Assembly: GCA_021229015.1 (NCBI GenBank)
Contig: CM037792.1
Location: forward strand, 558,001 to 622,000
From: Solen grandis
Taxonomy: Eukaryota > Mollusca > Bivalvia > Adapedonta > Solenidae
DNA: 64,000 nucleotides
Direction of reading: 5' to 3'
The position numbers were made by a program, and so were the translations under genes. This document shows, piece after piece, positions 23,050 to 37,000 of this stretch (positions are counted from its first letter, which is position 1; each line of letters starts with the position of its first letter). A model generated the notes under the pieces. It was not told where the DNA came from. It did no database searches and saw only the letters and a list, made by a program, of their open reading frames with translations.

Positions 23050-24264
23050 ATTGATGCCAGATAGTTTATTAAATGTACTGGATAGGAGACTTATTTGAAA
23101 ACAATAACTGATATAGCAATGTTTTTTTGTTTAGTCGTTTTGTTTTCACCCCAAAATTTGTACATATCGGGTCTTCGCCGCGCGAACCTGTTTTTTTCCC
23201 CGTCTTAATAAAATTAACGAAAAAGTATCTTAATATAAGAATCCATCCAGACAGTACTAGTAATGCATTTGTAAAAGTTATCAATGGAACTCTGTGACAT
23301 CTTCATAGATGCCACCAGATCTCTGGGACAGTTGAAAATTTTGGTGTATTTTTTTTTTTATTTATCTTCGTTAGATTTTCATACATTCTGCATATATTTT
23401 ATGGGAATCAAGTAGTGAAAGACAGAGTACCGGTAAATGAAAATTTAAACAGTAGCATTTCACCACTGTCTGTTGTGGAGGGTGAAGATTTGTCAATAAC
23501 CAGACTGGTCCAACCCCAGGACAGCCATGTGGGGCTTTAGTACTACGCAACCCCCCTCTTTTCTTTCCCAACCCCTTTTTTAAGTGGAAAAGTTAACTTA
23601 CACAATACCTTTATGTAAGCAGCTTTGCATCGTTTTCAAGTCACCAAGTGTAGCACGTACTCTACTGACAGAGTTCTGTCAAAGGTCCCTCTATATTCAT
23701 ATTTTGAACTCTTGCTGATCATGTTCATACAAATTGTTAGGAAACAATATTTTAAGTTTTTTTATGTTCTTAAAATTCAAGATTATGAATTTATGCAAAC
23801 AGAAAATTATACTTTTTATTTTAAAGGGTGAAGGGAATGAACCTTTATACAGAAGATCAGTGTTCTCGGAGGGTGGGGTAATCCATATATCAGTTGTTCC
23901 AGTTGTAGATTTTAAATGCTTTGATTGGTACAAAGGTGAGGTGCCCTATGCTTTATACTCTTCATGTACAACATAAGCACATGCTCAGATCAGAGTGTGA
24001 TTTTCAAGAGTTATTCAAGACACACCTCAAATTCATGGATTTCTCAAGACCTGAGCGAACCATGGCGAATGCTCACCCAAGTTTTACAAATGCATAGCAA
24101 AATACAACAAACAACTGTTTTCAAAAGTTAAAGCATCTGTATTTCTGAGGATATTTTCACAAACTGTACATAGATATTTACATGATCATGGTGACACAAT
24201 AAGAAGATACTTACTGCAAACGTTTTAAAAACGTAATGTTGTAGTACATTGAGTGCCATCAGTC
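23050..24264. other. Gene-free stretch upstream (in plus order) of the SF1 3' end
   Basis: No coding or clear repeat signal. A CTGGTCCAACCCCAGG segment near 23505 weakly resembles the body of SINE family C. Confidence 0.35.
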
Positions 24265-24289
24265 CAACAATAAATATGAAACTGGAAAT

Positions 24290-24295
24290 TTTATT
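24290..24295 (-). terminator. SF1: Candidate SF1 polyadenylation signal AATAAA
   Basis: AATAAA on the minus strand about 490 nt past the SF1 stop codon. This would give a 3' UTR of about 500-520 nt (24265-24784). Other A/T-rich candidates exist further on, so the choice is inference. Confidence 0.35.
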
Positions 24296-24784
24296 AATGA
24301 GTCATTTGAAAGAGAAAAACACACTGAGTTGTAATTTAAGATGAAAACGGGTGAGATAGTAATGTTAAGTGAAAATGATTAAGAAGCTGAACACATTTGT
24401 TTCCTTTTTCAGTCAAGGGGTTCACACATCCACATGCTCTTTAAAAACTGATCACTTGACCAGCACATTCAATGAGCCATAAAACAAGTTCATCTACCAC
24501 TTTACAAACTTAATTATATTACATTAAATCAAGACACCATGTGAAATAAAAAATGAAATCCCATCACACATACAAATTTTCACCCAGAGCCTAACACCTA
24601 ATCATGAAAAAAAATAAGAAAAGAATTGATTTTTTCTCTTTTTTTCTCAAGACAATTCCTGAGCCAGTACTCTATTATCACCTTCCTTTGTTGACATAAG
24701 CACTCCTATGTCGACTGTCTTTGTATGGATTTTACTATTTACATATCTACAGCAGACTGTACATAAAGCCAAGAAGACCTAGCT

Positions 24785-25040
24785 TCAGTTTGGAGGGGGT
24801 GGGGGAGGTGCTACCAGCAGTTGATTCACACCCGACATCTGGTTGGGGTCAAAACCTCCTGGGGGTGGTGGTGGCATGTTGAATCCCTGACCTGATGTTG
24901 GTGGAGGCGGTGGAGGAGCTGAGTTCTGCATAGGGGGTGGAGGTACCTGTTGCCATGGCATTTGGGCCATGCTGACTGGTGGAGGGGCGGAGCTGCCTGC
25001 CACTGTGACTGGGAGGATGGGGGTGGGGGCGGCACAGCAT
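24785..25040 (-). CDS. SF1: SF1 terminal exon, reading frame broken by an apparent one-base loss
   Basis: 256 nt to the TGA at 24787-24785. In the frame set by the upstream exon it begins [19 protein letters not shown], but past the four-base run at 24984-24987 that frame turns non-Pro and stops at 24826. The neighbouring frame is then typical SF1 tail ([34 protein letters not shown]) to 24785. Exon length and phase fit only if one base is absent from the run. Confidence 0.88.
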
Positions 25041-28000
25041 CTGGAATATACATGATGGGCAAATTCTTTAACACTGCAAATCAAACCCAATTGTCACATT
25101 TCTTGAAACATCCAAATAATTATTTAAAAACAACTGTCTTTGAAAAATAATTGAAACAAACTCATTTAATACTTTTTTCTTTGGTGTATCTAACTTCTAA
25201 CATGTAGTCAAAATGAACCAGACCTATCCAGTGATACCCACCATACCCCCTTCCTGCTCCAAATGGGGGTCCCTTGGTGTATATATATATATTATATATA
25301 TATTATACATTGATATTTTTACAACTTTTGTAGCAAGAGTCCGGGACTAACTATCTGAGGTTACCGTCGCTTCGACAGTATTTCAGTCATATAGTGACGT
25401 CCAGCTAATTACAGGTGGAGGAAGACCGTGAATGCACGGAGGCATCCGGGTAGAACCACCGACCTACCGCAAGCCAGCTGGAAGGCTTCCTCACATGAAA
25501 ATCCAAATGACTCTGCCAGGATTCGAACCCACACAGTGAGAGGCTGAGTGAGTCCTGGGACTTGCTAGGCTAGAAAAATATGAGTCCCAATATGGAAAGT
25601 ATTGATTTCAATAACATTTTCTGTATATTTTATGCATCTAGTGGATACATTGAAATCAAAACATTGTATCCACAGTGAAAACATTGCATCCTGGATGCAG
25701 AGGTAAAAAAATCACTATATATAGACATTTAGAAATATTTTGGGGTCATTTTGACAATTGCAGGGTCATAAAAGACAATTCTGTGCAGCATGAAAAACAC
25801 TATCACTGAACATAAATAACCCCGGTACACTGCTTTGTTTCAACAATCTGAAAAGTAATGTTGTAAACTTGGATTTGATGGAATAATGAAATTATATGCT
25901 ACACGTGGTGCTTCAAATATAACCCTATTTCACTTTTTAAAGCCAGAATGTAATTATTTGTAGAATATGTAATCAATACATTGGTGAAGAAGTTGCAACT
26001 TACTTTGCTGTAACCATGGCATGTTTGACATAGTCGTGACTGGCTGGTTGTTTGGGGGAGGTGGTGGTGGAGCCGCCATCATAGATGTTGGTGGCGGAGG
26101 TACACCTGCAAACACATAACACACGGTTACTGTTGCCTCCAGACTCTCCATCATGTGTGAACTTCTTAATAACCTTTGTATTAATATTTAAATACACTCA
26201 GCTCTATTCAAAAGGAGATTAATAAATCAGTGTACAGTGTATAACCTGATCAGTTTAGATTTACAGTACATGTAATTATCTTCTTGATCTATGACACAAA
26301 AAAGTCCAAGATGAGCTATTGTTGGCATTGTCCACTGTCAACTAATTCCTCAAACTGTACATAAAGTGAGCTTGAAACAATAGATCAAAATGATGCATGT
26401 TTGCCTGCTTTTGGTACCTACCCATGGACATTGGCTGTGACTGTGTTGAGCTGGTGTTCAGCTGGGAAGCCGGTGCCGAGGACCATGCAGGAGGTGGGAC
26501 TGGGGCGTTCATGTTGGAGAACTGGCTGTTGGGGGGTGGCACTGGGGCTACTGGCCCTGGAGTGGACATCTGCTGCTGCTGCATGTTGGGTTGGAATGGG
26601 GAGGAAATGGTGTTGGGTGGGGCCACAGGCTGGGGGGCGGAGCCAGGAGGCTGCATATTGGAAAACTGTGGGGGCATCCCTCCCTGCTGCTGCTGCATCT
26701 GCGGAGGCTGCATTTGTGGCGGAGGTAGCTGGGACGGCGGTTGCATACCTTGCAAATATACATAGGTTGATCTTATACACCTATCATGGCATTAATCTAT
26801 CAGTGCTAATAGACAACTCTATTCTTTGACAAACACATAACATGCTACGTGGTTAGCTATGATAATGAGCAATGAGATAATCATAACCATTGTTCAATGT
26901 CCTGTCAAAAATAAAAATCACAATTTGTCATTAAAGGAGGCATATTAATCTATTCATGAGGTATCTTTCCAGTTAAAAAACATAAGACTAGAACACTTCA
27001 GGAATGATGGCTTCCTGTTTTCACACCAATTTATCTTCACCTCATCAGAAGCACAATTATTTATTTATATATATATTTTTTTTTCAGGTTACAAACATTC
27101 TGCAATTATATCTGCAATCTCTTTAGGTATGCTAATAATGATACTGAACATGCTATTTATACAGTGAAAATGCTTTATTCACATATATTTGCCTTTGATA
27201 TTTCTGATAAGTCATGCTGAAATGAGGTCTAACAAGAAGTGATAATCACGTGCTGTGTGTTGCCTATTGCATGGGCTTGGTATTTTATGCATTATGCAAC
27301 AACCAGCACATAACATCATTAAAAGTAAATGGGGAAATAAATTAACACGAGAGTCCAGACTGTTATCATTAAACTTGAACCTTTAACCCGATATTAACGC
27401 ATTTTTTTTTTATTATAAATCAACAATGAGTCTAGACTGTTATCATTAAACTCTAACTTTTTACCCGATATAAACGCTTTTTCTGTTGTTTTGTTATCTC
27501 TCAAAAGTCTAGTTGATTGCTGACCTATTTACAGACAGCAATTACAGCATAACATAAACAATAAGTCGTAAACACACAAAAAAAACATTTAGGATTCAGA
27601 TTGTTACGTAAGAATGCATTGCATTGCTATCTTCTGTCTGAACTATTGACAGTTAATTCCTGATACTGAATTTTTTCAATGACCATATTACCATCCAAAA
27701 TTACATGCCATATTTTACAGTGAATGAATTATCTCACAAAGCTACAATTTTGAAATTAGGGCTATATCAGGAAATAAATATCTGGTGGTATATCTTATTG
27801 TTGTTAACCAAGATCTAAGGCAGGTTAAAGTCAATATCTGTGCTCCACACTCAAACATAGATTTCCATAATAGGGTTTGAACATGACTGATTGTTCAAGG
27901 AACTTGAAAAAGAAAAATATCTACTTGCCTATGAAAAAAACATTACTATGTGGGAATTTCTTTACTGTATTCTTTCATATAAACATATTTAAATGCAAGG

Positions 28001-31000
28001 CTATGGTATAATTTGACTTCAGTTTCAAGTGCTTTTTCTAAAAACAAGAGGGCCATGATGGCCCTGAATCGCTCACCTGAGTACCATTGCTTCAACTGAT
28101 GTCAAGGTTTTTAAACAGACAAGGATTCTGATATAACTTAATCTAAAACATTTTACCCCTGACAATACTACACACCAAATATCTAAGCAATGGGCCATAT
28201 GGTTTCAGAGAAGACTTGGACGCAGGGTCATTTATCACCGTAGGGCCAAGACTTTGAAAATCTTTGTAATGAACCATTAGATGCTACTACATACCAAAAA
28301 TTTTAGCTCTAGGCCTTATTGATTCATAGAAGAAGATTTTTTAAGATTTTCCTATAAACTCTGTGTAAAACAAGTGACCCCCTGGTGCGGGGTCATTTAT
28401 CACCATAGGGCTATGATTTGTACAATCTTGGTAGTGGCCCATAAGATGATGCTACATACCAAATATCTAAGCTCTAGGCCTTATGGATTCATAGAAGAAG
28501 ATTTTTTAAGATTTTCTATATAACTCTTGTAAAACAAGTGACCCCTGGTGCGGGGTCATTTATCACCATAGGGCAATGATTTATACAATCTTGGTAGTGG
28601 CCCATAAAATGATGCTACATACCAAATATCTAAGCTCTAGGCCTTGCAGTTTTGCAGAAGAAGATTTTCAAAGTTTGCATTTTTAAAATCTATTTTTAGC
28701 TCCTGTGACCTAATTATGCAATGGACCAGAACCATTTATACAACTTTAGTAGAGCTTCATCCAAGGAACATTCCTGCAAAATATTTTTCAAATTGGCCAA
28801 GTCGTTTAGGAGGAGATGTTGTTTGAAGCAATTGTTGACGCCGGACGCACGCACGGACGCCGGACAAAAGGCGATCAGAAAAGCTCACCTTGAGCACGTT
28901 GTGCTCATGTGAGCTAAAAATCAAAAGGCTAGGCCTTGTGGTTTCGGAGAAGAAGATTTTTTCAAGTTTTTCCTTTATTAGCCTATGTGAAATCAAGTGA
29001 CCCCTGGGGCGGGGCCAATTTTGACCCCAGGGTCATAATTTGTACAATCCTGGTAGAGAGTCATAAGATCATGCTACATACCAAAAATCAAAAGGCTAGG
29101 CCTTGTGGTTTCAGAGAAGAAGATTTTTTAAATTTTCATTTTTAAAATCTATTTTTAGCTCCTGTGACCTAATTATGCGATGGACCAGAACCATTTATAC
29201 AACTTTAGTAGAGCTTCATCCAAGGAACATTCCTGCAAAATATTTTTCAAATTGGCCAAGCCGTTTAGGAGGAGATGTTGTTTGAAGCAATTGTTGACGC
29301 CGGACGCACGCACGGACGACGGACGCCGGACAAAAGGCGATCAGAAAAGCTCACCTTGAGCACGTTGTGCTCATGTGAGCTAAAAACTCATCCTTGTTAA
29401 CTCCGGCTATTCACTACCAGGAGGTGTGTCAAAGCCCCCCCACCCCCATATGTTTTGTTGCTGCATCTTACTGTGCTGATAAGGCAATCCAGTAACCAGA
29501 ATTTCATTGTTGTTGTTTTTTTTTTACTATTTTTATATCAATGTCTGTTTTACAGTGTATTTGCCCAAGGCCTTTGATGGTCTAACTCTACATTTGATGA
29601 GAACCTAAAATGTTTGTTAACTGAATCAAAGGTATCCGGTACGTTGCTACCCATTAAAAAAAAAAATTCAATGACTTTATATATAATAAGAACCACTGAA
29701 AACATACATCATGTCCTTTCAATTGCAGTGATTATTGATAGATTTTCATAAAATTGCTCTTATTTTGTGTGGAAGGGATGAATATAGACACAGAGGGACA
29801 AAAAAATACCTCCTTACCTGAGGAATTGTCCCAAAAATGTTCATCAATTCAAAAACACGTTTGGATGGAAGATATCTGATGGAACAGAATCTCGCTAATT
29901 TCTCCCATGTTAAACTATTGAACAAGAGTGCCAGTGATGCCACAATATATGCCGCCACAAAATATAAAGACCAAGAGGGGTCTTTTAATTATTGCTTTTA
30001 ACATTTCTGTAAGCATAAGCTCATAATGAAGTCTGTAAGACCAATTAATTTAGCTGAACAGAGATAGAACCCTAAAAATGCTTCCAATATGACAGTAGGT
30101 CAAATAGCAGTATCAATATGAATCCTTTTTTCTTTCTCTGCATAACTCTTTCAAAAATCACTGTACCAGAAAATCCCTGCTTTATGCACTTTTACCTGTT
30201 TAGAAACTTGAGTTGTGTTTTCAAGAGACCATGTTTAGAAAGGCATAACTATTGCAAATATTGATGAACATCAAAATCCCTGCTTTGTGCATATCTACCC
30301 AGTATAGTAATGACATTGCCCAAGTTTTGAAAAGATTAGGTCAGAAACATACAAGAAATTGCATTCACAAAGCTGAAATATCAATCAGCTAAAGAGACTA
30401 AGTTTCAAGGGACAAAAATCTTGCAAAAATTAATGAACCGGAAAATTGACACTTCATGCACATCTACCCATTATAGTAATGACATTGACCAAGTTTTGAA
30501 AAGATTCATTCAGAAACGTAGGAGGAGTTGCGTTCACAAGGCTGCAATATCAATCAGCTACAGAGACTAAGTTTCAAGGGACAAAAATCTTGTAAAAATC
30601 AATGGACCGGAAAATCGCCACTTCATGCACATCTACCCATTATAGTAATGACATTGACCAAGTTTTGAAAAGATTCATTCAGAAATGTAGGAGGAGTTGC
30701 ATTCACAAGGCTGCAATATCAATCAGCTACAGAGACTAAGTTTCAAGGGACACAAATCTTGTAAAAATCAATGGACCGGAAAATCGCCACTTCATGCCCA
30801 TCTACCCATTATAGTAATGACATTGACCAAGTTTTGAAAAGATTCATTCAGAAATGTAGGAGTTGCGGTCACAAGGCTGCAATATCAATCAGCTACAGAG
30901 ACTAAGTTTCAAGGGACACAAATCTTGTAAAAATCAATGGACCAGAAAATCGCCACTTCATGCCCATCTACCCATTATAGTAATGACATTGACCAAGTTT

Positions 31001-34000
31001 TGAAAAGATTCATTCAGAAATGTAGGAGGAGTTGCGTTCACAAGATATGGACATTCGGACGTACAGATGTACGTACGGACGGACGGACAGACGGAGAAGA
31101 TGACAACAAGTATTCATTTACAGCAAGTGACACAAAAAATATATTTATACACTGAATTAGTGACACACAATAAACATTTACCATGATATGGGAACTTGAA
31201 ACTGTGGTCCAGTAATTGTTGCCAGAGACTGGCCATAATTTGTTGTTTAGTTGTGTTAATTAATTTAAAGAAGACACACTAATAACAGAAATGATTGCTT
31301 ACTACAATTTCATTAACAGTAGAGAAGCTAATATCTTTCCAACTATGCCCTTGAATAATAAAAATATATATATATATATGTTTGTCTCAGAAAATGCCAC
31401 AACTTGTTGCTATAGGCTAACATGTCCCAATATACATAAGCTTCCTGGTATTTACTATGAAGCAAGTACAATATTGACTGGAAAAATGTCCCTGCTTTTC
31501 AATTTGTGATTGTAATCCCCCCACCCTACACACAGATCGGAATTCAAAATTCAATCCCCATATAAATATGTGAAGTGCCAAGCTATGATTATTTAAACAG
31601 ACTTGGTTCAAATCCCACCAGGGAGGTTTTCCTAGAATAGCACTTACACAATAGTCAATGTGAATTAAAACTCAATTTTATGATATTTTGTGAACATGAA
31701 ACCCCAGTTTACCTTGCATGTTTGGGGGCTGAAGTGATGGCTGGGCCTGGAACATTTGAGGGGGTTGGTTGTGGGCAGGGCCATGGGCTCCCATGGGTGG
31801 CCGTGTATTAGGCAGTGACATCAGGGAGGGTGGTGGCTTGTTCATGTTGTTCTGGAAGTTGTTGAAACCACCCTGACAAAAGAAACATCAAGTAAACATA
31901 AAGACAGATCTTGCAAATAAATTAGACAAGAAAGTCAGTAGAACTGACAGATGCTCCCCGAAGAACGTCATTGTTACAAATAAGGCCTTGGTCAATGGGT
32001 GGGAGGATATGTTGAAATCCCCATTCCTAAATCATCTATTCTTCTCATCAGATGAGATGTTTTACCAACTCTAACTTGGAGACTTAGTAACAGTTTACTA
32101 TTTAATATTATAATACGTGTTACTCATCAGATCTTTCATTGATTTTTTTAAAGTTTTTATACTACTAAAAATTAAGTCATACATTTCAATGTGTGCTCAT
32201 ATCAAAGAGGTTAAGCAACACTCTTGACATATGACTGGATATTTGAAATAGTGTATAATGGCCTAAACAACAATTAGCTGACATGATTATGATTGACATT
32301 ACTAGCATATTGAATTTTGTGGGGTTTTGTTTAAATGATATCTCCTGTTAAATTAGGCAAATGACATGAATATCAGTCAACAACATGGTAGTAGGGGCCA
32401 TAACTCTCTTAAAAATTGAGGAACCAGGTCACGTCGACGATATGCGTATCTACTCTTGGTAATAAAGCTTCCCATAAAGTTTCATTAAATTCAAGCCATT
32501 AGTTCCTGAGAAATAGCCTGGACAAGAATCATGCAACATGAACTATAGGCAAAAAAGTCAATGGGACATAACTCTGCAAAAAATTGAGGAACCAGGTCAC
32601 GCAGACGATATGCGTATATACTCTTGGTGATAAAGCTTCCCATTAAGTTTCGTTGAATTCAAGCCATTAGTTCCTGAGAAATAGCCCGGACAAGAATCAT
32701 GCAATATGTACAATAGGCCAAAAAGTCAAGGGGCCTTAACTCTTTGAAACATTTAGGAATCGAGTCATGCTGACGATATGCGCATCTCCTCTGCCATTAG
32801 TTCCTGAGAAATAGCCCGGACAAGAATCATGCAATATGTACAATAGGCCAAAAAGTCAAGGGGCCTTAACTCTTTGAAAAATTTAGGAATCGGGTCATGC
32901 TGAAGATATGCGCATCTCCTCTTGGTAATAAAGCTTCCCATAAACTTTCATTGAATTCAAGCCATTAGTTCCTGAGAAATAGCCCGGACAAGAATCATGC
33001 AATATGTACTATAGGCCAAAAAGTCAAGGGGCCTTAACTCTTTGAAAAATTTAGGAATCGGGTCATGCTGAAGATATGCGCATCTCCTCTTGGTAATAAA
33101 GCTTCCCATAAAGTTTTGTTGAATTCAAGCCATTAATTCCTGAGAAATAGCCCGGACAAGAATCATGCAATATGTACTATAGGCCAAAAAGTCAATGGGC
33201 CATAACTCTGTGAAAAATTAAGGAACCAGGTCACGCCGACGATATGCGTATCTACTCTTGGTGATTAAGCTTCCCATAAAGTTTCGTTGAATTCAAGCCA
33301 TTAGTTCCTGAGAAATAGTCCGGACAAGAATCATGCAATATGTACTATAGGCCGAAAAGTCAATGGGCCATAACTCTTTGAAAAATTTAGGAATCGGGTC
33401 ATGCTGACGATATGCGCATCTCCTCTTGGTAATAAAGCTTCCCATAAAGTTTCGTTGAATTCAAGCCATTAGTTCCTGAGAAATAGTCCGGACAAGGAAA
33501 GTGTGACGGACGAAGGGACGGACGGACGAAGCGGCGACTATATGCGTCACCTTCGGTGAGCATAAAAAGCATTTGCCTTCTGTTATATTCACACTTCTTC
33601 TGAAGTTAGTACATTTCAATCTTTCTAAACTGATCAGGGTATGTGGTGAATTTAAATTTGCAAAATCATGAACAACTGTGTACAAAGTATTCAGTCACAG
33701 CAGTATCCATACATAGACTTCAATCAAGACCTTTCAGATCTGAACCAGAATTCTACAACTGCAGGAGGAACTAGAATTCTGCTGGAGTGAAAATCTTCAA
33801 TCTTCAATGTCAAACATTTACTTCTTCCATTTTTTTCATTCATAAAGTCCATGCTTTCATTATTTCATAGCATTGAAGTTTCTATGAAAATGTTCAGCAA
33901 CTTAGCTTCTGTGGAGGCTTTATTTCACACATTATTTTCAACCAATTTTACATGAAAATGTTAAATACCATGGGGTTTGGAGGTGGCTGGTTGAAACGTG

Positions 34001-37000
34001 ACTGCATGGACTGGGAGGGCTGATGCTGGTTGAACTGTGGTCGCTGTGGCAACATGGACGTGTCTCGCTTCTGTGGTGGAGGACCTTCTCCTAGCTCGGC
34101 CATTAGGGACAAGTACTGTAAACATTTTAATTGACAATCATATATATATCTGGAGAACAGAAATATTTCAATACTGATAAAAATGAGGAGCTGTCTGAAA
34201 CATTTTAGATTTTTTTTGGGAGAAAAAAAATGCATCATTAGCATGAAAGATGATTTCTAAATTTAGAAAGTTTATTATTATCTACTTTCAGACTTGAAAT
34301 ACTCTGACAGGTCTACATCTCTTTGTCACTGTGACAAATAGCTTAACTATTTTTCCCAGGCAACCCCCATCCAGTCCTTCGTGATATACTAACCTCACTG
34401 TCCATTTTGGCTTTGTCTGATGGGGCCTGGGACTCCTGTGCCATCATGTTGCGGAACGTGTCTCCTGGTCGCATCTGCTTACAATCCTTCCCTAAATGGC
34501 CAGTCCCTCCACAATTGGAACAAAGTATGGTATTTGTGACAATAGTCTGTGCTTGTTGAAGCTGCTTCAGTTTCCTGCAGGTAAAAAGTAAAAGATCACA
34601 TTTGTTTCATTTAAAGAAAGCTTCAATATTTTAGGCGAATAGCTAAATCCAGCAATATCAAGGTAGTGGCCAAGGAGCACTCAAGTAGAACCACTGATCT
34701 ACTGCCAGCCTACTGTAAGGCTTCTTTACTTGGTTTGAGTGACCAGACTGGGATTTGAGGAGCTAAGTGATAGTGTGTCAAAAACAAGAATATAACAACA
34801 AAGCCATGGAGGCAAAATATGAATTTTCAAGCCTTTTAAGTACAAACTTATCATCACAAATTTAGTCAGTTACTTACGCGAGCCCATCATTTTCTCGCAG
34901 TGTCCCGTTCAGCAGTGCCAACTCCCTCAGCTGCTGTTTGCGAAGATCATTCTGCCCCTCCGGCACTTCCACACTCTCCTTGATAATGGCCTTAATCTGA
35001 ACATACAGGGGAAACAACCTTGCTATAAAGTCACACTGTTGCTTATAGGAAGTTGTCTATCCTTCCCAGATCTATATCAAATTTAAATGTAACACAATAT
35101 TTCTTTCTTTTATTAAAAAAAAAAAAAAAAAAAAAAAAGCATTTTCCCCCCAATTTTTATATTACAATTTCAATCTCTGCACAACAATAATCATTATTCC
35201 ACTGGTTTAATATCAAAAGTTGCTATCAAAGATCAGGTTATAAACATATATGTACTCATCTAGTTCACTAACATCAAAATAAATACTTACAACAATACTA
35301 AAATCAAACCTACTACTGTTTATGACATTATTATCTCAAGTATATTTCAGCAAGAAGACCTACCTTTTCCACTGCCTTTTTAACATTTTCAGGGTTATTG
35401 GCTGTGACATATGCATGCAGTGGTTCATCTTCACCAGGAAGTGGCTGGCCATCCTTCCTACCTATCTTTCCATCCTTCACTGACCCCTTCCCTCTGATTA
35501 TTATTTTGGCTCCAGTCTAAAACACATTAAAACCCACATAGACAATCACTGCAGGAGAAAAATGGTAAAAAATAACATGTTTGTGATTTAAGGATAAATA
35601 TTGACTTCAGTGTATACTCTTTTAGATATTCTTTCATCAAAAATAAATACTGAAAATATGCCAAATGATATAAAAGTTAACAAACTGCTATAAATTTTTT
35701 TAACATGTTATTTCATTTTCATTATTTAAAATAAGGAGTAAATGGAGTTCCGGAACCAGATCAGTGTGAGTGTATTGCTTTTTAGTGTGAATTATGAACA
35801 AGTTTACTTTCACAATCTTATTACCAAGAGTAGTTATCATGCAGAAATAGTGTTTCATCTCAGTTATTCTACAATTCAAGTCTTTTATTTTTAAAGAATT
35901 AGCATGCAACCTGCATGATTATATGTCACTAAAGTAGTAAGCATTTCTATTCAGTAATCTTACAAGGTATATTCAAACATACTTCAGTTATGACAGATAA
36001 ACAAGTATACTGTAAACTCTTTATAACGCGGGTTTGGGGGTCCAAGGTGGTGATCCGCGCTCTATGTGAATCCGCGTTATTGCTATTTCAGGTTAAAATC
36101 CCCCCCATCCACTTATACTGTATGCTATATCGAGTAAAGCCATCCCCCACCCACCTGCTTACACTGTACCGGTAAAATCGGCGGTCAGTTTCTGTCTTAT
36201 TCTTATTGTGATTAATCGATAATCCGTATCAAAATGTGTGTTAATTTATATATTTATTAACATAGATCTTACCATAAGAATGTGTATCTTTATTAGTCCA
36301 AAAAGAAAGATGTTTTTTCGGGGGAAAAATAGCCGATATTGGCTTCTTAACTGTTTGACTTATGACAGTTTACCATTGTTCACGCACCTAAGTGTACTAG
36401 TGTGACTGGTTTTCAGCCTACAGCGAGAGAAACTAACACGTATCAGGTAATCGGCGGATAACCGGAAACCGCTGTTTGTAAACAAAAATGGCGGCTACAA
36501 TAGAATGATACATACGAAAAATACGAAAATTGCTATTTTTTCCAAAAAAAAAGAGAAGGGGTCCATGGACATCCGTGTTACATTGGATACAGCGTTGTTC
36601 CGAGGAGCGTTATAAGGAGTTTACAGTGTATACAGAAATGCAAACTATACATCCTCAATGGTGTATTTAAAAAAACACACACACTTTTACTGGTAAATGT
36701 CCTACCTCTTTTTCCAGTGTTTTGAGCGTGTTCCCTCTCGGGCCAATAAGCAGACCTACAAAGTTTATATCTGGATGTTCCTCTTGTGGTATCATCACTT
36801 TATCATTCACTCGGATCACTGGGGGCCTGAAAATCAATCGAGAGATGCAAATAAGCCATCTCATAAAAAAAAAAAAAAAATCACTTCTATATAGCAGAAG
36901 CTAATTTAAAAGAAAGAGGATAAAAAAAAGTGCTCATTTCACATTTTAAAATTGCCAAATATACAATTTTCACATCCTTCCTCTTTTCTTTAACATTAAC

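Noticed and set aside
24785..25090. Independent Pro-rich single-exon gene
   Set aside because: It is the terminal SF1 exon, as shown by the acceptor at 25041-25042 and phase continuity with the upstream exons.
26397..26829. Plus-strand Gly- and Cys-rich open frames
   Set aside because: They are antisense shadows of the Pro/Gln-rich SF1 exon on the minus strand.
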